Assembly: GCA_963642145.1 (NCBI GenBank)
Contig: CAVIFU010000013.1
Span: 1-37,488 of the forward strand
Direction: 5' to 3'
DNA from: Stercoripulliclostridium_A sp963642145
GTDB lineage: Bacteria; Bacillota; Clostridia; Christensenellales; DTU072
DNA: 37,488 nucleotides
The notes below the pieces were generated by a model that searched no databases, had not been told where the DNA came from, and was given only the letters and a program-made list of their open reading frames with translations. Each line of letters begins with the position of its first letter. Within the stretch, counting starts at the first letter, position 1. The position numbers and the translations under genes are program-made. This document shows positions 1 to 7,155 of this stretch, in pieces.

Positions 1-65
1 ACATCTGTTTTGCCGAGTTACGTCGTTTTATACGGGAAAATAAAAAGTAAATTACAGCAAAAGGC

Positions 66-95
66 ACAAAAAAGCACCTGCCGAGCAAGTGCTTT
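66..95 (-). terminator. Rho-independent terminator after the R-M genes
   Basis: On the minus strand an 11-bp stem (AAAGCACTTGC against GCAGGTGCTTT, one G-U pair, loop TCG) is followed at once by a T-rich run. It lies about 90 bases beyond the stop codon of the restriction endonuclease and probably ends that transcript. Confidence 0.75.
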
Positions 96-140
96 GTGTC
101 AATGACGAACAAAAAGGAACGTCTTTTTAAGTTCACAATA

Positions 141-169
141 GGCAGGCGTCCACGGGGATTTGAACCCTA
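141..169 (-). other. tRNA 3'-end-like remnant, possible attachment site
   Basis: Read on the minus strand this is GGGTTCAAATCCCC followed by GTGGACGCC, which is the T-loop (TTCAAAT), the 3' side of the T-stem and an acceptor-like strand of a tRNA. The 5' three quarters of a tRNA are absent: upstream is the end of the restriction endonuclease gene, and the T-stem pairs only partly (three G-C pairs). This pattern is what site-specific integration into a tRNA 3' end, or decay of a tRNA, leaves behind. No integrase is present in the window. Confidence 0.4.
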
Positions 170-182
170 AACATATAAAAAA

Positions 183-845
183 TTATTGTTTGCTCTCCCA
201 AAATTTTCGAACTTTTTCAAAATATGTAAGGCGTTTTTCAATCTTACTTATTTCTTTGGGATAGAAAATATCCATTACATCACATAATTTCAACATCCAT
301 TCTTTTCGAGTTTGCTTTCTGTCAATATTTACAATCCTTGCATTTGCTATTTGAACTTGTCCCCAACCTAGGGCTCCAATTGTCAAACAATTCCATATTA
401 AGTGCTCAATTGGAACTAATCTTACTGTGTCAAAAACGATTTTTCCATTTATTACTTTATACTCTGCCAAAAGAATGACAAAATAATTTTTATCATCTTC
501 ATAGAGCCGTGATAATCTTTCCACTGATGTGAGATTCGGCATGTTAAAATCTGTGTCGCGATTATGCGTTTTAATATCTACCACAAAATAGTTATCCTCA
601 TAATCCATGAATGCAACATCCGCCATAGACCTGCGAGCAAAACTATCATTGAAATTTTTGATTAACCCCTCAGGAAAACACTCAATCATTTTATCTCCTA
701 AAATCTCTTGAACTGTGTCACCTACAGCGCGAGGGCTATTAACTATATGAGCGTTATCCATATCTGGACAGGAATTCAATAAATTTAATAAATTACTTTG
801 AATTGTGTTCAATATTTCCGGTTCAAATATTTTTGTACTTATCAT
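183..845 (-). CDS. Putative type II restriction endonuclease (PD-(D/E)xK)
   Basis: A 220-residue protein that begins in TAATG, overlapping the methyltransferase stop by one base, so the two are translationally coupled. Residues about 76-92 contain D76 in the string MADVAFMD followed by D90-I-K92, the spacing of a PD-(D/E)xK nuclease core (acidic residue, then DxK after a beta strand). Size and gene position fit the restriction partner of a small type II system, cutting unmethylated DNA at the sequence its neighbour protects. I do not recognise the target sequence. The gene is visibly more AT-rich than the genes from 2.4 kb on, consistent with horizontal acquisition. Some other nuclease linked to a methyltransferase remains possible. 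Confidence 0.7.
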   Translation of the reverse strand: MISTKIFEPEILNTIQSNLLNLLNSCPDMDNAHIVNSPRAVGDTVQEILGDKMIECFPEGLIKNFNDSFARRSMADVAFMDYEDNYFVVDIKTHNRDTDFNMPNLTSVERLSRLYEDDKNYFVILLAEYKVINGKIVFDTVRLVPIEHLIWNCLTIGALGWGQVQIANARIVNIDRKQTRKEWMLKLCDVMDIFYPKEISKIEKRLTYFEKVRKFWESKQ

Positions 846-1783
846 TATTTAGTCTCCTTGTGTTGTGCTGAAAGTGTATTGCGTTCCCAAAAAACGCCAT
901 TTGTATACCCTTGTATGGTTTTGTCGTGTTCTGCTTGTTCTAATCTATATTCAGCCCAAGCGCAATATAATGGATTCTGCTCAATACCAATATAATGACG
1001 CCCCAGCTTTTTTGCGACAACAGATGTTGTGCCTGAGCCGAGGAAAGGATCTAATATGACGTCGTCGGCATTACTGCTTGCCAATATCAATTTTGCTAAT
1101 AATTTTTCGGGTTTTTGAGTCGGGTGAGCAGTATTTTCAGGCATAGACCAGTACGGAATTGATATGTCATCCCAGAAATTTGACGGATATGTGTTCCTAT
1201 AGTTTCCTTCTGATGTTTCTTCCCAATCTTTAGGTTTCCCGTCAACTTTATATGGTGCAATGACTTTACGTCTACACATTACATCGTTTACATTGAATGT
1301 ATACTTTTTAGATACCGTAGCAAACCAAATATCTTCCATAGCATTTTTCCAATTTGTTAGTGCTCCGCGTCCTTTTTCTCTTTGCCATGTAATTCTATTA
1401 ACAACATTAAAATACTGATTTAGCACACTGCCTATCAGCAAACTTGATTGCCAATCACAACAAACATAAATAGAAGCGGTCGATTTTAACAATGGAAGGA
1501 CTTTTTTTATCCAACTTTCGGTATACTTAACATAATCAGTTTCGTTAAGTTTTGAAAACTTCATTCCGTGAAAATTCTTATCTAAATTATAACAAGGGTC
1601 AGCAATGAGTAAATCAATGCTTTGTTGAGGAAGAAATTCTAAAACTTGTAGCGAGTCTCCGAGAATTGTTCTATCTAACAATTTCTCGATTGACAGCTTA
1701 GAAGTAACTGTGATACATCTATCCAGAAAAGGTTTTCCCTCTTCAACTGAAAAATCAATTGTTTTGTTCTTCGGTGATTTCAT
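845..1783 (-). CDS. DNA methyltransferase (beta-class N6-A/N4-C type)
   Basis: A 312-residue amino-methyltransferase that modifies adenine-N6 or cytosine-N4 in DNA using S-adenosylmethionine. Motif IV comes first (LLIADPCYNL, residues 59-67) and motif I last (DPFLGSGTT, residues 245-253), which is the beta-class order. Between them is the region GRGALTNWKNAMEDIWF (138-154) and the typical HPTQKPEKLLAKL (220-232). From memory the middle region resembles M.RsrI/M.MunI-type enzymes, which recognise AATT-centred sites, but I cannot test that. Motif IV reads DPCY instead of the usual DPPY. The start is supported by GAGG eight bases upstream and a consensus promoter. It is the first gene of a two-gene operon with the endonuclease downstream, so the host is protected before cutting begins. 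Confidence 0.88.
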   Translation of the reverse strand: MKSPKNKTIDFSVEEGKPFLDRCITVTSKLSIEKLLDRTILGDSLQVLEFLPQQSIDLLIADPCYNLDKNFHGMKFSKLNETDYVKYTESWIKKVLPLLKSTASIYVCCDWQSSLLIGSVLNQYFNVVNRITWQREKGRGALTNWKNAMEDIWFATVSKKYTFNVNDVMCRRKVIAPYKVDGKPKDWEETSEGNYRNTYPSNFWDDISIPYWSMPENTAHPTQKPEKLLAKLILASSNADDVILDPFLGSGTTSVVAKKLGRHYIGIEQNPLYCAWAEYRLEQAEHDKTIQGYTNGVFWERNTLSAQHKETK

Positions 1784-1809
1784 AAATGCACCTCGCTTAC
1801 TTTTTTAAT

Positions 1810-1838
1810 ATTATAGCATAAATTTCTAAATTTTTCAA
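1810..1838 (-). promoter_or_regulatory. Promoter of the R-M operon
   Basis: TTGAAA (1833-1838), a 17-base spacer ending TGC, and TATAAT (1810-1815): a near-consensus housekeeping promoter with an extended -10, about 25 bases upstream of the methyltransferase start. Confidence 0.8.
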
Positions 1839-2031
1839 CCGCTATTAGATTCACAAACATATAATTCCTAAAAATTTCAAATCGAACCTTAATGGAAAGT
1901 TTATAGTTTGCAATGAGCGAGAACCATACGCTCCTTATCGTGCAAAAATCCTTTTTGTGCAATCGTTAAGGGATTGCAATTTTTCAAAGCGAGAGTAGAA
2001 CAAATCCCTACGGCGATACGCAAAGAAACAA

Positions 2032-2069
2032 CAAAAAGGGTAAACTGCCATAAAAACTGCCATTTACCC
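2032..2069 (-). terminator. Second terminator downstream of the initiator tRNA
   Basis: On the minus strand GGGTAAA pairs with TTTACCC (2038-2069) and is followed by TTTTTG. The loop contains TGGCAG twice. It forms a tandem terminator with the hairpin at 2082-2131. Confidence 0.6.
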
Positions 2070-2081
2070 CTGTTTTGCATA

Positions 2082-2131
2082 GAAAAAGACACACGCGATG
2101 GAGTTTTATACGCTCCTTTTGCGTGTGTCTT
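2082..2131 (-). terminator. Terminator immediately after the initiator tRNA
   Basis: A perfect 11-bp stem, AAGACACACGC against GCGTGTGTCTT (2086-2096 and 2121-2131), begins three bases after the tRNA CCA end. A run of Ts follows on the minus strand. A smaller GGAG/CTCC hairpin lies inside the loop. Confidence 0.8.
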
Positions 2132-2133
2132 GA

Positions 2134-2210
<77 letters not shown>

Positions 2211-2227
2211 ATATTGAGTACTTATAT

Positions 2228-2256
2228 ATATTAGCAGTACCCAAAACATTTGTCAA
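2228..2256 (-). promoter_or_regulatory. Promoter of the initiator tRNA
   Basis: TTGACA (2251-2256), 17-base spacer ending TGC, then TAATAT (2228-2233). A consensus -35 with an extended -10 places the start about ten bases before the mature tRNA. Confidence 0.85.
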
Positions 2257-2374
2257 CGATTTTTTGCAACTATATTTGTTTAAGTGAATTCGGTGAATTG
2301 TAAAAGATGATTTTGGCATTGTTTTGAGCCCCGAGATTTTCGATTTGCGCAAAATAGCAACCTCTTTGTACGCA

Positions 2375-2399
2375 AAAAGGAGCGAAAACCGCTCCTTTT
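2375..2399 (-). terminator. Terminator after the MBG/propeller lipoprotein gene
   Basis: A 10-bp stem AAAAGGAGCG/CGCTCCTTTT with a five-base loop, ending in Ts on the minus strand (and usable on either strand). It lies about 22 bases beyond the lipoprotein stop codon and just downstream of the dispersed 18-base repeat. Confidence 0.8.
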
Positions 2400-2409
2400 C
2401 AGTTTCAAT

Positions 2410-2427
2410 TGTGTCGCAACATTAAGA
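2410..2427 (-). repeat. Dispersed 18-bp repeat, copy 1
   Basis: The minus strand reads TCTTAATGTTGCGACACA, identical over 18 bases to the plus strand at 5962-5979. This copy spans the stop codon of the lipoprotein gene and leads into the 2375-2399 hairpin. Beyond the identical core both copies continue with a GAAAAGG string and a GCG/CGC hairpin, so the repeat unit is probably longer and degenerate. Confidence 0.7.
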
Positions 2428-4926
2428 AATGAGTTCCGTAAGCGTGCCGGTGGCAAAATCATAGCACATTAGTTTGCAAGTTCCCGACGTCGGCAAGGCA
2501 TCATTGGCAAGCCATACGTCCGTAAAGTAGAGCTTGCCGTTATATGCACACGGAGAACATACTCTGGTATCATCGGGAAGTTCGGTTACTTGCGTCGGTG
2601 TAGCGGTGGTATTTTTAAGATTTATTCTATATAGCCCGGTTCCGTTAGAAGGCCACTCGGAGTGCCTGAAATAATACAAATCGTTACCGTATACAAAGTA
2701 GCCTTTTGCTATTTGCCACGTTCCGCAACTCGCATTTACTACAATGGTATCGGTCGCTATATCATAAACAGTGGCATAGTTGGTAGATTTATTCTGCGTC
2801 AAACAAATCTTGCCGTCAGCGATAATAAATTCTTCCACATCCGAGAGCCTTGATGAAACAATCGTGGGCATGGTTTTCGCAGTCAAATCATATGCGTACA
2901 AGTCGCCCTTAGCTATAAAATAGAGTTTGCCGTTATAAATTACTGTGGCGTAATCGTCGACTTTTTTGCTGTCGAAAACAACAACGTCTCCCGTTCCGTC
3001 ATAGTTCATGGAATTCAGAGTGTTAGAGCCCGAGAAATTCGCATAATAAATCTTATCGTCCGTAAACGACAAGTGATAACATTTATCTGTTGAAATCCTT
3101 GTCTCTGTACCGGTAACCATATCGAGGGAATACAAGTCAAAGTTCGTTTTCAGCCTAACCGTCGCATAGTACAAGACATTATTGTTGATCGCGAAATCCG
3201 CGACTTCCAACGTCGTTATTTTGGACGTGATCTTCGTTGTAAAATCGTGTTTGTAGAGCTTGCCGCCATCTCGCATATTTATGAAATAGATGGCGTTACC
3301 GACGATCACATTTTTCGCATAGTATGTCGTAGGCGTAAACGGCTCTTCCGGGGGAACAAAACCATCCATCAAATCGACCTCGCCTTCGCTTGTCGTGTAT
3401 TTATACAGATGCTTGTTGTTCGCGCGATAATAGTATAGGACCGTTCCGTCTGTAGAAAGAGAGTAAATATTGTTATCCGTTCCGTCAACAACTTTTGTTC
3501 CGCCGACAAGGTTTTCTGTCCAATCGGAGCCGTCTATCCGCACTTTATAGATGCCGTCTCCGAAAATATTAGTCGTCAACATATCGGTATTGACAAAATA
3601 CAGATAATCGCCTACAACCGTAAGATATTTACCCTTGGAATAGGTTATTTTCTTAACACGACTACTGTCGTCGGTTATTTCTCCGGTAGGTGCGGTTCCC
3701 ATATCCATGCCGTATATGGCAGCACCTGTCGATAAGTTGGATAACGTTATGTGGCGCGTGAAAAACAACGTGTTTTCTCCCACTGCAAAGTCCGAAACTT
3801 TATAATTGTATACAAGCGAGGGATCTGCGTTTGTTGCGTCGGATGATACCTTGTAGAGTTTCCCGCCATCGCTCTTATTGGCAAAATATACATAACCGCC
3901 GATTACGGCAAGATCTGTCGCTTTGGCGGAAGTTATCCTCGTCGCTACCGGGTCTACGGACGCGTCGTTAAGATCCGCTATGGATACACGGAATATGCCG
4001 CCCTTGTCTGCGGACAGGAGGCTATTTACGGAATAATAGAGATAGGTTCCGTCGGTTGCGAGATTTTCGCCATTGATGGAAAATAGCCCTTCCGTATTTT
4101 CGCCGTCAAACGCTTGGATTCCCTTTGTAAATAAGGCGTCCGAAAGATAGTACAAAGTTGTGCCGTAGGGTAAAAAGTATGTCGGGACATCATTGGAAAC
4201 TTTGGTCACGGTTGAGCCGTCGGAACAATAAAACTTGTTCTTATCCAAAGGATTTTGGAAGTAAACGTTGCCATCAAAAACCGTGGTCGCCAAAAGCTCT
4301 TCTTTAGAAGTGATTTTGAGAGTGGCTTTGAGCGTTTTTTGCACATAGTTTTTCCCGCCGATATTTGCGGTTATCTCGTACACGCCAACGTTTGTAGCCG
4401 TGTTTTTACCGTCTTCGCCACCGGAATATACGATTACTTCTCCGCCCGGCAAAAATCCGGTTACGGAAATGGAGTGCGGTGCCGTATCGTACTCGAATGA
4501 ATCGCCGTCAAACGTAAACTCGCCCAACGTCGCCTTGTTTATCGTGAGCTTCGCCGTTTTTGTCCAATTCTTATACCCATCTTTCGTAATTTTGGCGGTT
4601 ACGTTGTACACGCCGGCGTCGGTTTTGCCGTTGTTTTCGTAGCTTACAGAAGCACCTTCGGGAGTTCCGACAACGGTTAAACTCTTCACCATCCCGTCGT
4701 AGTCGTAAGTCGCGTCGTCGAACGTTATTCCGCTCATCTCCGGCAGTGCGGGAGAACCGCCGCCGCTGCTACTGCTGTCGCCACTTCCGCTGTTGTCGCC
4801 ACTAATGTTGTCGCCCGTGTTGCTCGGATCTCCGGACTGAGAGTCGTTTTTACAAGCGCATAGCGTTAGGCAAAAAATAGCGAGAATAATCGCTATCCAA
4901 AACGCCAAGTGTTTGTGCCTTTTCAT
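2422..4926 (-). CDS. Lipoprotein with MBG repeats and beta-propeller-like region
   Basis: An 834-residue exported lipoprotein. A signal peptide ends in the lipobox LCAC with the lipidated Cys near residue 25, followed by a Gly/Ser/Asp/Asn-rich linker to about residue 62. Two MBG-type modules follow (about 68-135 and 136-205), with the typical YDG/YD, SVSY, and TDAGVYNVTAKI strings. The rest (about 206-834) is a long series of short segments such as GGYVYFANKSDGGKLYKV and NAIYFINMRDGGKLYKHD, spaced like blades of a DUF5050-type beta-propeller. It should sit on the outer face of the membrane; the ligand is unknown. AGGAGG lies nine bases before the start. The XRE-membrane gene upstream is only 49 bases away with no visible terminator, so the two are probably one transcript. 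Confidence 0.85.
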   Translation of the reverse strand: MKRHKHLAFWIAIILAIFCLTLCACKNDSQSGDPSNTGDNISGDNSGSGDSSSSGGGSPALPEMSGITFDDATYDYDGMVKSLTVVGTPEGASVSYENNGKTDAGVYNVTAKITKDGYKNWTKTAKLTINKATLGEFTFDGDSFEYDTAPHSISVTGFLPGGEVIVYSGGEDGKNTATNVGVYEITANIGGKNYVQKTLKATLKITSKEELLATTVFDGNVYFQNPLDKNKFYCSDGSTVTKVSNDVPTYFLPYGTTLYYLSDALFTKGIQAFDGENTEGLFSINGENLATDGTYLYYSVNSLLSADKGGIFRVSIADLNDASVDPVATRITSAKATDLAVIGGYVYFANKSDGGKLYKVSSDATNADPSLVYNYKVSDFAVGENTLFFTRHITLSNLSTGAAIYGMDMGTAPTGEITDDSSRVKKITYSKGKYLTVVGDYLYFVNTDMLTTNIFGDGIYKVRIDGSDWTENLVGGTKVVDGTDNNIYSLSTDGTVLYYYRANNKHLYKYTTSEGEVDLMDGFVPPEEPFTPTTYYAKNVIVGNAIYFINMRDGGKLYKHDFTTKITSKITTLEVADFAINNNVLYYATVRLKTNFDLYSLDMVTGTETRISTDKCYHLSFTDDKIYYANFSGSNTLNSMNYDGTGDVVVFDSKKVDDYATVIYNGKLYFIAKGDLYAYDLTAKTMPTIVSSRLSDVEEFIIADGKICLTQNKSTNYATVYDIATDTIVVNASCGTWQIAKGYFVYGNDLYYFRHSEWPSNGTGLYRINLKNTTATPTQVTELPDDTRVCSPCAYNGKLYFTDVWLANDALPTSGTCKLMCYDFATGTLTELIS

Positions 4927-4975
4927 GTATTCTATCCTCCTTTGCGAGGTTTACCCCCGGCTTTTGTGTTGATTT

Positions 4976-5815
4976 TTAGCCTTTTATCGTCTTTATCGCC
5001 TTGGCAAGCGAAAACGGATATATAACAAGCGACAAAACCATAACAATAATAAATCCTGCCACTGTAAAAGCAGCGCCTATGAGGAAGCCGAGAACGGCAA
5101 AAAGAATTTTCATTACAATTAAGAATGCCAATCCGTCAATACTGAATTCAAAAATTATTCCGGGCCACCTTACGCTACGCGTCAAGAACCATACCATAAG
5201 CGATTGCATCGAGTCGCTGAAATACATACATCCGACAAAAGTAAACAATGCAATTCCTATTAGGAAAATGCTCCAAAAAACCAAAGCACGTTCGCCGGAA
5301 GAAAGGCTTGTGGCCGAGATCGCGCCCCATATACCGACAGCTACGGCAAGTACAAAAAGGATACCGCCTACAATTAGCGAATGTTTCAAAGCCTTGATCG
5401 TATCTGTCTTTTCCCATTGCGCTACCTTAGCGCGTTTCTTTGCTTTTGTCACGCTCGGAGCGCTCGTCGGCAGTGACTTTTGCTCCTCCGCGGTGCTTGT
5501 TGCCGTCGATACTGTTTCAGTCGTTACGCAGGGTTGCGCCTGACACGGCGGTTGCGTGCTCGACGGTTGCGTATTCGGTATTAGCGGTTTAACGTCTTCC
5601 GCTGTTTCTTTGGGCGTGGCAGAATGATTTAGAAAATCATCTATAGAGACGTCAAAAATCTCCGCCATCTTTTTTACCGTAGTAAGGTCGGGTTCGGCAA
5701 GGTCGTTTTCCCATTTGGAAATCGCTTGCGCGCTAACGTTCAGTTGTTTACCTAATTCCGCTTGTGTTAGGTTTCTGTTTTTTCTTAATTGTGCAATTTT
5801 TTGTCCGTATGCCAT
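4976..5815 (-). CDS. XRE-family regulator with C-terminal membrane domain
   Basis: A 279-residue protein. Residues 1-62 form an XRE/Cro helix-turn-helix (LTQAELGKQLNVSAQAISKWEN). A Ser/Thr/Pro/Gln-rich linker follows (about 66-130), then three to four hydrophobic membrane segments (about 143-270). This suggests a DNA-binding protein tethered to the membrane, sensing an envelope or membrane signal. It is the probable first gene of an operon with the large lipoprotein, an obvious candidate partner or target. AGGAGG lies six bases before the start. Repeated TCAACCGTT half-sites upstream (5876-5910) may be its own operator. Confidence 0.85.
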   Translation of the reverse strand: MAYGQKIAQLRKNRNLTQAELGKQLNVSAQAISKWENDLAEPDLTTVKKMAEIFDVSIDDFLNHSATPKETAEDVKPLIPNTQPSSTQPPCQAQPCVTTETVSTATSTAEEQKSLPTSAPSVTKAKKRAKVAQWEKTDTIKALKHSLIVGGILFVLAVAVGIWGAISATSLSSGERALVFWSIFLIGIALFTFVGCMYFSDSMQSLMVWFLTRSVRWPGIIFEFSIDGLAFLIVMKILFAVLGFLIGAAFTVAGFIIVMVLSLVIYPFSLAKAIKTIKG

Positions 5816-5875
5816 CTGGATACCTCCTACCCTCTTAGTCTACCATCGCAACTCGGGGTTGTACACATTTACAGC

Positions 5876-5910
5876 TCAACCAACGGTTGAATTTAGAGAA
5901 GAACGGTTGA
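5876..5910 (-). promoter_or_regulatory. Candidate operator of the XRE-membrane regulator
   Basis: TCAACC-AAC-GGTTGA (5876-5890) is a 6-bp inverted repeat, and AACGGTTGA recurs at 5902-5910, 20 bases (two helical turns) away. The sites lie 60-95 bases upstream of the XRE-membrane gene start. No clear -35/-10 pair could be assigned here. Confidence 0.4.
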
Positions 5911-5917
5911 TTCTATC

Positions 5918-5949
5918 TAAAATAAAAGTGCGCCCCATAAGAGACGCAC
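5918..5949 (-). terminator. Possible terminator between the small-protein gene and the XRE-membrane gene
   Basis: On the minus strand GTGCG/CGCAC (5928-5949) closes a 12-base loop and is followed by TTTTATTTT. It would separate the transcript of the 6177-6404 gene from the regulator downstream. Confidence 0.5.
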
Positions 5950-5961
5950 CCAAAACGCATC

Positions 5962-6052
5962 TCTTAATGTTGCGACACATTGTACACCGAAAAGGCGAGA
6001 ATACGCTTTGTACAAACCATTCCCTTCTTCGGTGCTATTAAAATGTGTCGCA
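5962..6052 (+). repeat. Dispersed repeat copy 2 inside a large inverted repeat
   Basis: Positions 5962-5979 repeat the 18-base string found inverted at 2410-2427. The same block starts an imperfect hairpin: TGCGACACATT (5971-5981) pairs with AATGTGTCGCA (6042-6052), and CACCGAA (5985-5991) pairs with TTCGGTG (6028-6034). TGTACA occurs twice inside. No open reading frame with a ribosome site fits here. It may be a small non-autonomous repeat element or a structured RNA. Confidence 0.55.
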
Positions 6053-6176
6053 TTACAAATATAGCAAACTGCGCGCAAAAAATCAATACTTTTCTTATCT
6101 AATAATTAAAGTCTCGAATTCTCAAAAGTAAATTCGTAAATTCTCAAGCGAATGTGCTATGCCACCGACAAAACCT

Positions 6177-6404
6177 TTACTCCGCTTCTTTTTCGATGTA
6201 ACCTTGTTTGGCGATATGCGCCATAAGCGCTTCTGCTGTCGGAATATACTTTTTGCTGATTTGCAGTTCGAGTTGCGGGCATACGTCCCTGCTCTTTACC
6301 TTCCACATGTAGCATGTGTCGCGAACGTCGTATATAACGCCGTTCTTTTCCACGACTGCAAAGTTCGTCGGTTTTTTCTTGATAATGATTTTTACTTCTG
6401 TCAT
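6177..6404 (-). CDS. Small protein of unknown function
   Basis: A 75-residue protein, start supported by GGAGGT five bases upstream. I do not recognise the family. It starts MTEVKIIIKKKP, has two Cys and a Lys/Glu-rich C-terminus, and no signal peptide or membrane segment, so it is probably cytoplasmic. Its ATG overlaps the stop of the reading frame before it (ATGA), showing it was once the downstream partner in an operon whose first gene is now mostly missing. Small coupled genes of this kind are common on phages and integrative elements, which fits the broken surroundings. Confidence 0.55.
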   Translation of the reverse strand: MTEVKIIIKKKPTNFAVVEKNGVIYDVRDTCYMWKVKSRDVCPQLELQISKKYIPTAEALMAHIAKQGYIEKEAE

Positions 6405-6574
6405 TTATTACCTCCGTTAATTGTTTTAGACCGATATTCAAGGCTGTTGTCGTCGAGCAAAAAGTCGTAAATATTCATGATGACGATGCCGTTCTCATCT
6501 CGTTTGCGCTTGATGCCGTCCTTGACCGCGTCAAAACACTCGCGGTAAATTACGATTTCCCGGTGTGGTTTTCC
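6401..6574 (-). pseudogene. C-terminal remnant of an unknown gene
   Basis: A 57-codon reading frame (about GKPHREIVIYRECFDAVKDG to YRSKTINGGNK) ends in TGA overlapping the ATG of the next gene. Two in-frame stops (TAG, TAA) lie immediately upstream, and there is no start codon with a ribosome site. The sequence is coding in character, so it looks like the end of a gene whose 5' part was lost. Family not recognised. Confidence 0.5.
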
Positions 6575-6761
6575 TTATTTCTACAAAAAGCCAACGACCG
6601 CTATCGCTTACGCACGACTTCCGTTCGGAAAAACTAAAATGTTTTACCGGAAGGCTCTCAATAAATGAAAATCCTAGTTAGCGTTCCAATGCAAAATAAT
6701 TAAATCCCTTACTCCATCGCGACTGCGAAATAAATGTTAAATATCGTATTCTTATTTGTGG
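6575..6761. other. Intergenic stretch with no recognised feature
   Basis: Between the gene remnant and the XRE gene I see no convincing reading frame, RNA or terminator. It may hold decayed sequence belonging to the remnant. Confidence 0.4.
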
Positions 6762-6965
6762 CTACTCTTCATCTGTCATATCGAATAAATCGTTCGGCGT
6801 ACATTCGAGAACTTCGCACAAGGTTTGCAACGTCTTAAACTTGATTCCACTCGTCTCGTTGTTCATAATCTTGTTAAAATTCTGATAGCTCAAACCCAAA
6901 CGAATGTATAACCAATACTTCGTCTTGCCTTTTTCTTGCAGAATTTCGTACAATCGCAATTTCAT
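6762..6965 (-). CDS. Small XRE/Cro-type transcriptional regulator
   Basis: A 67-residue protein that is almost entirely one helix-turn-helix domain, with the recognition region LGLSYQNFNKIMNNE (about residues 24-38) and the end TLCEVLECTPNDLFD typical of short YozG-type Cro/CI regulators. AGGTG lies about six bases upstream of the start. It is divergent from the zinc-ribbon membrane genes, whose promoter overlaps its own. It probably represses one or both through the palindrome at 7041-7054. Confidence 0.85.
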   Translation of the reverse strand: MKLRLYEILQEKGKTKYWLYIRLGLSYQNFNKIMNNETSGIKFKTLQTLCEVLECTPNDLFDMTDEE

Positions 6966-6995
6966 TATATCACCTGTGCATTAGTGTATGTCCAC

Positions 6996-7022
6996 ATTAT
7001 ATCTTAATTCGCCACTTGACAA
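6996..7022 (-). promoter_or_regulatory. Promoter of the small XRE gene
   Basis: A perfect TATAAT (6996-7001) on the minus strand, 30 bases before the start codon. The best -35 is TTGTCA (7017-7022), though its 15-base spacer is short. The -35 overlaps the -35 of the divergent plus-strand promoter. Confidence 0.6.
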
Positions 7023-7044
7023 GTAGACCTATACAATATATAAT
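7016..7044 (+). promoter_or_regulatory. Promoter of the zinc-ribbon membrane gene pair
   Basis: TTGACA (7016-7021), 17-base spacer, TATAAT (7039-7044): a perfect consensus promoter firing away from the XRE gene. Confidence 0.85.
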
Positions 7045-7054
7045 GTATACATTA
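7041..7054. promoter_or_regulatory. 14-bp palindromic operator candidate
   Basis: TAATGTATACATTA is a perfect palindrome that covers the -10 box and the expected +1 of the plus-strand promoter. This is the classic position for a repressor site. The neighbouring XRE protein is the natural candidate. Confidence 0.55.
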
Positions 7055-7071
7055 GATATCAAAGGAGTATT

Positions 7072-7134
7072 ATGACAAATGAAGGAAGAAAATTTGCCGG
7101 CGTGGTTGCGCCGATTGCAACCTTGACTTTTTGA
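7072..7134 (+). CDS. 20-codon leader ORF
   Basis: ATG with AAAGGAG four bases upstream opens a 20-residue frame (MTNEGRKFAGVV to TLTF) ending 21 bases before the first zinc-ribbon gene. Its last third overlaps a hairpin followed by Ts (7104-7132). It could be a leader peptide whose translation affects that hairpin, or a remnant of a lost gene. It is too short for any family assignment. Confidence 0.4.
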   Translation: MTNEGRKFAGVVAPIATLTF

Positions 7135-7137
7135 TTT
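7104..7137 (+). terminator. Possible attenuator hairpin
   Basis: GGTTGC (7104-7109) pairs with GCAACC (7117-7122) around a seven-base loop, followed by TTGACTTTTTGATTTT. It lies inside the 20-codon leader ORF and upstream of the zinc-ribbon genes, so read-through would be needed to express them from the 7016-7044 promoter. Confidence 0.4.
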
Positions 7138-7155
7138 TGTCGTTAAGTTAACAAC

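Noticed and set aside
1905..1985. Hairpins such as TGCAATC/GATTGCA as extra terminators or an RNA gene
   Set aside because: Stems are short, no transcript unit needs them, and no known RNA family fits.
5001..5543. Plus-strand 180-codon frame opposite the XRE-membrane gene
   Set aside because: Shadow frame with no ribosome site. The minus strand encodes a clear helix-turn-helix and membrane helices.
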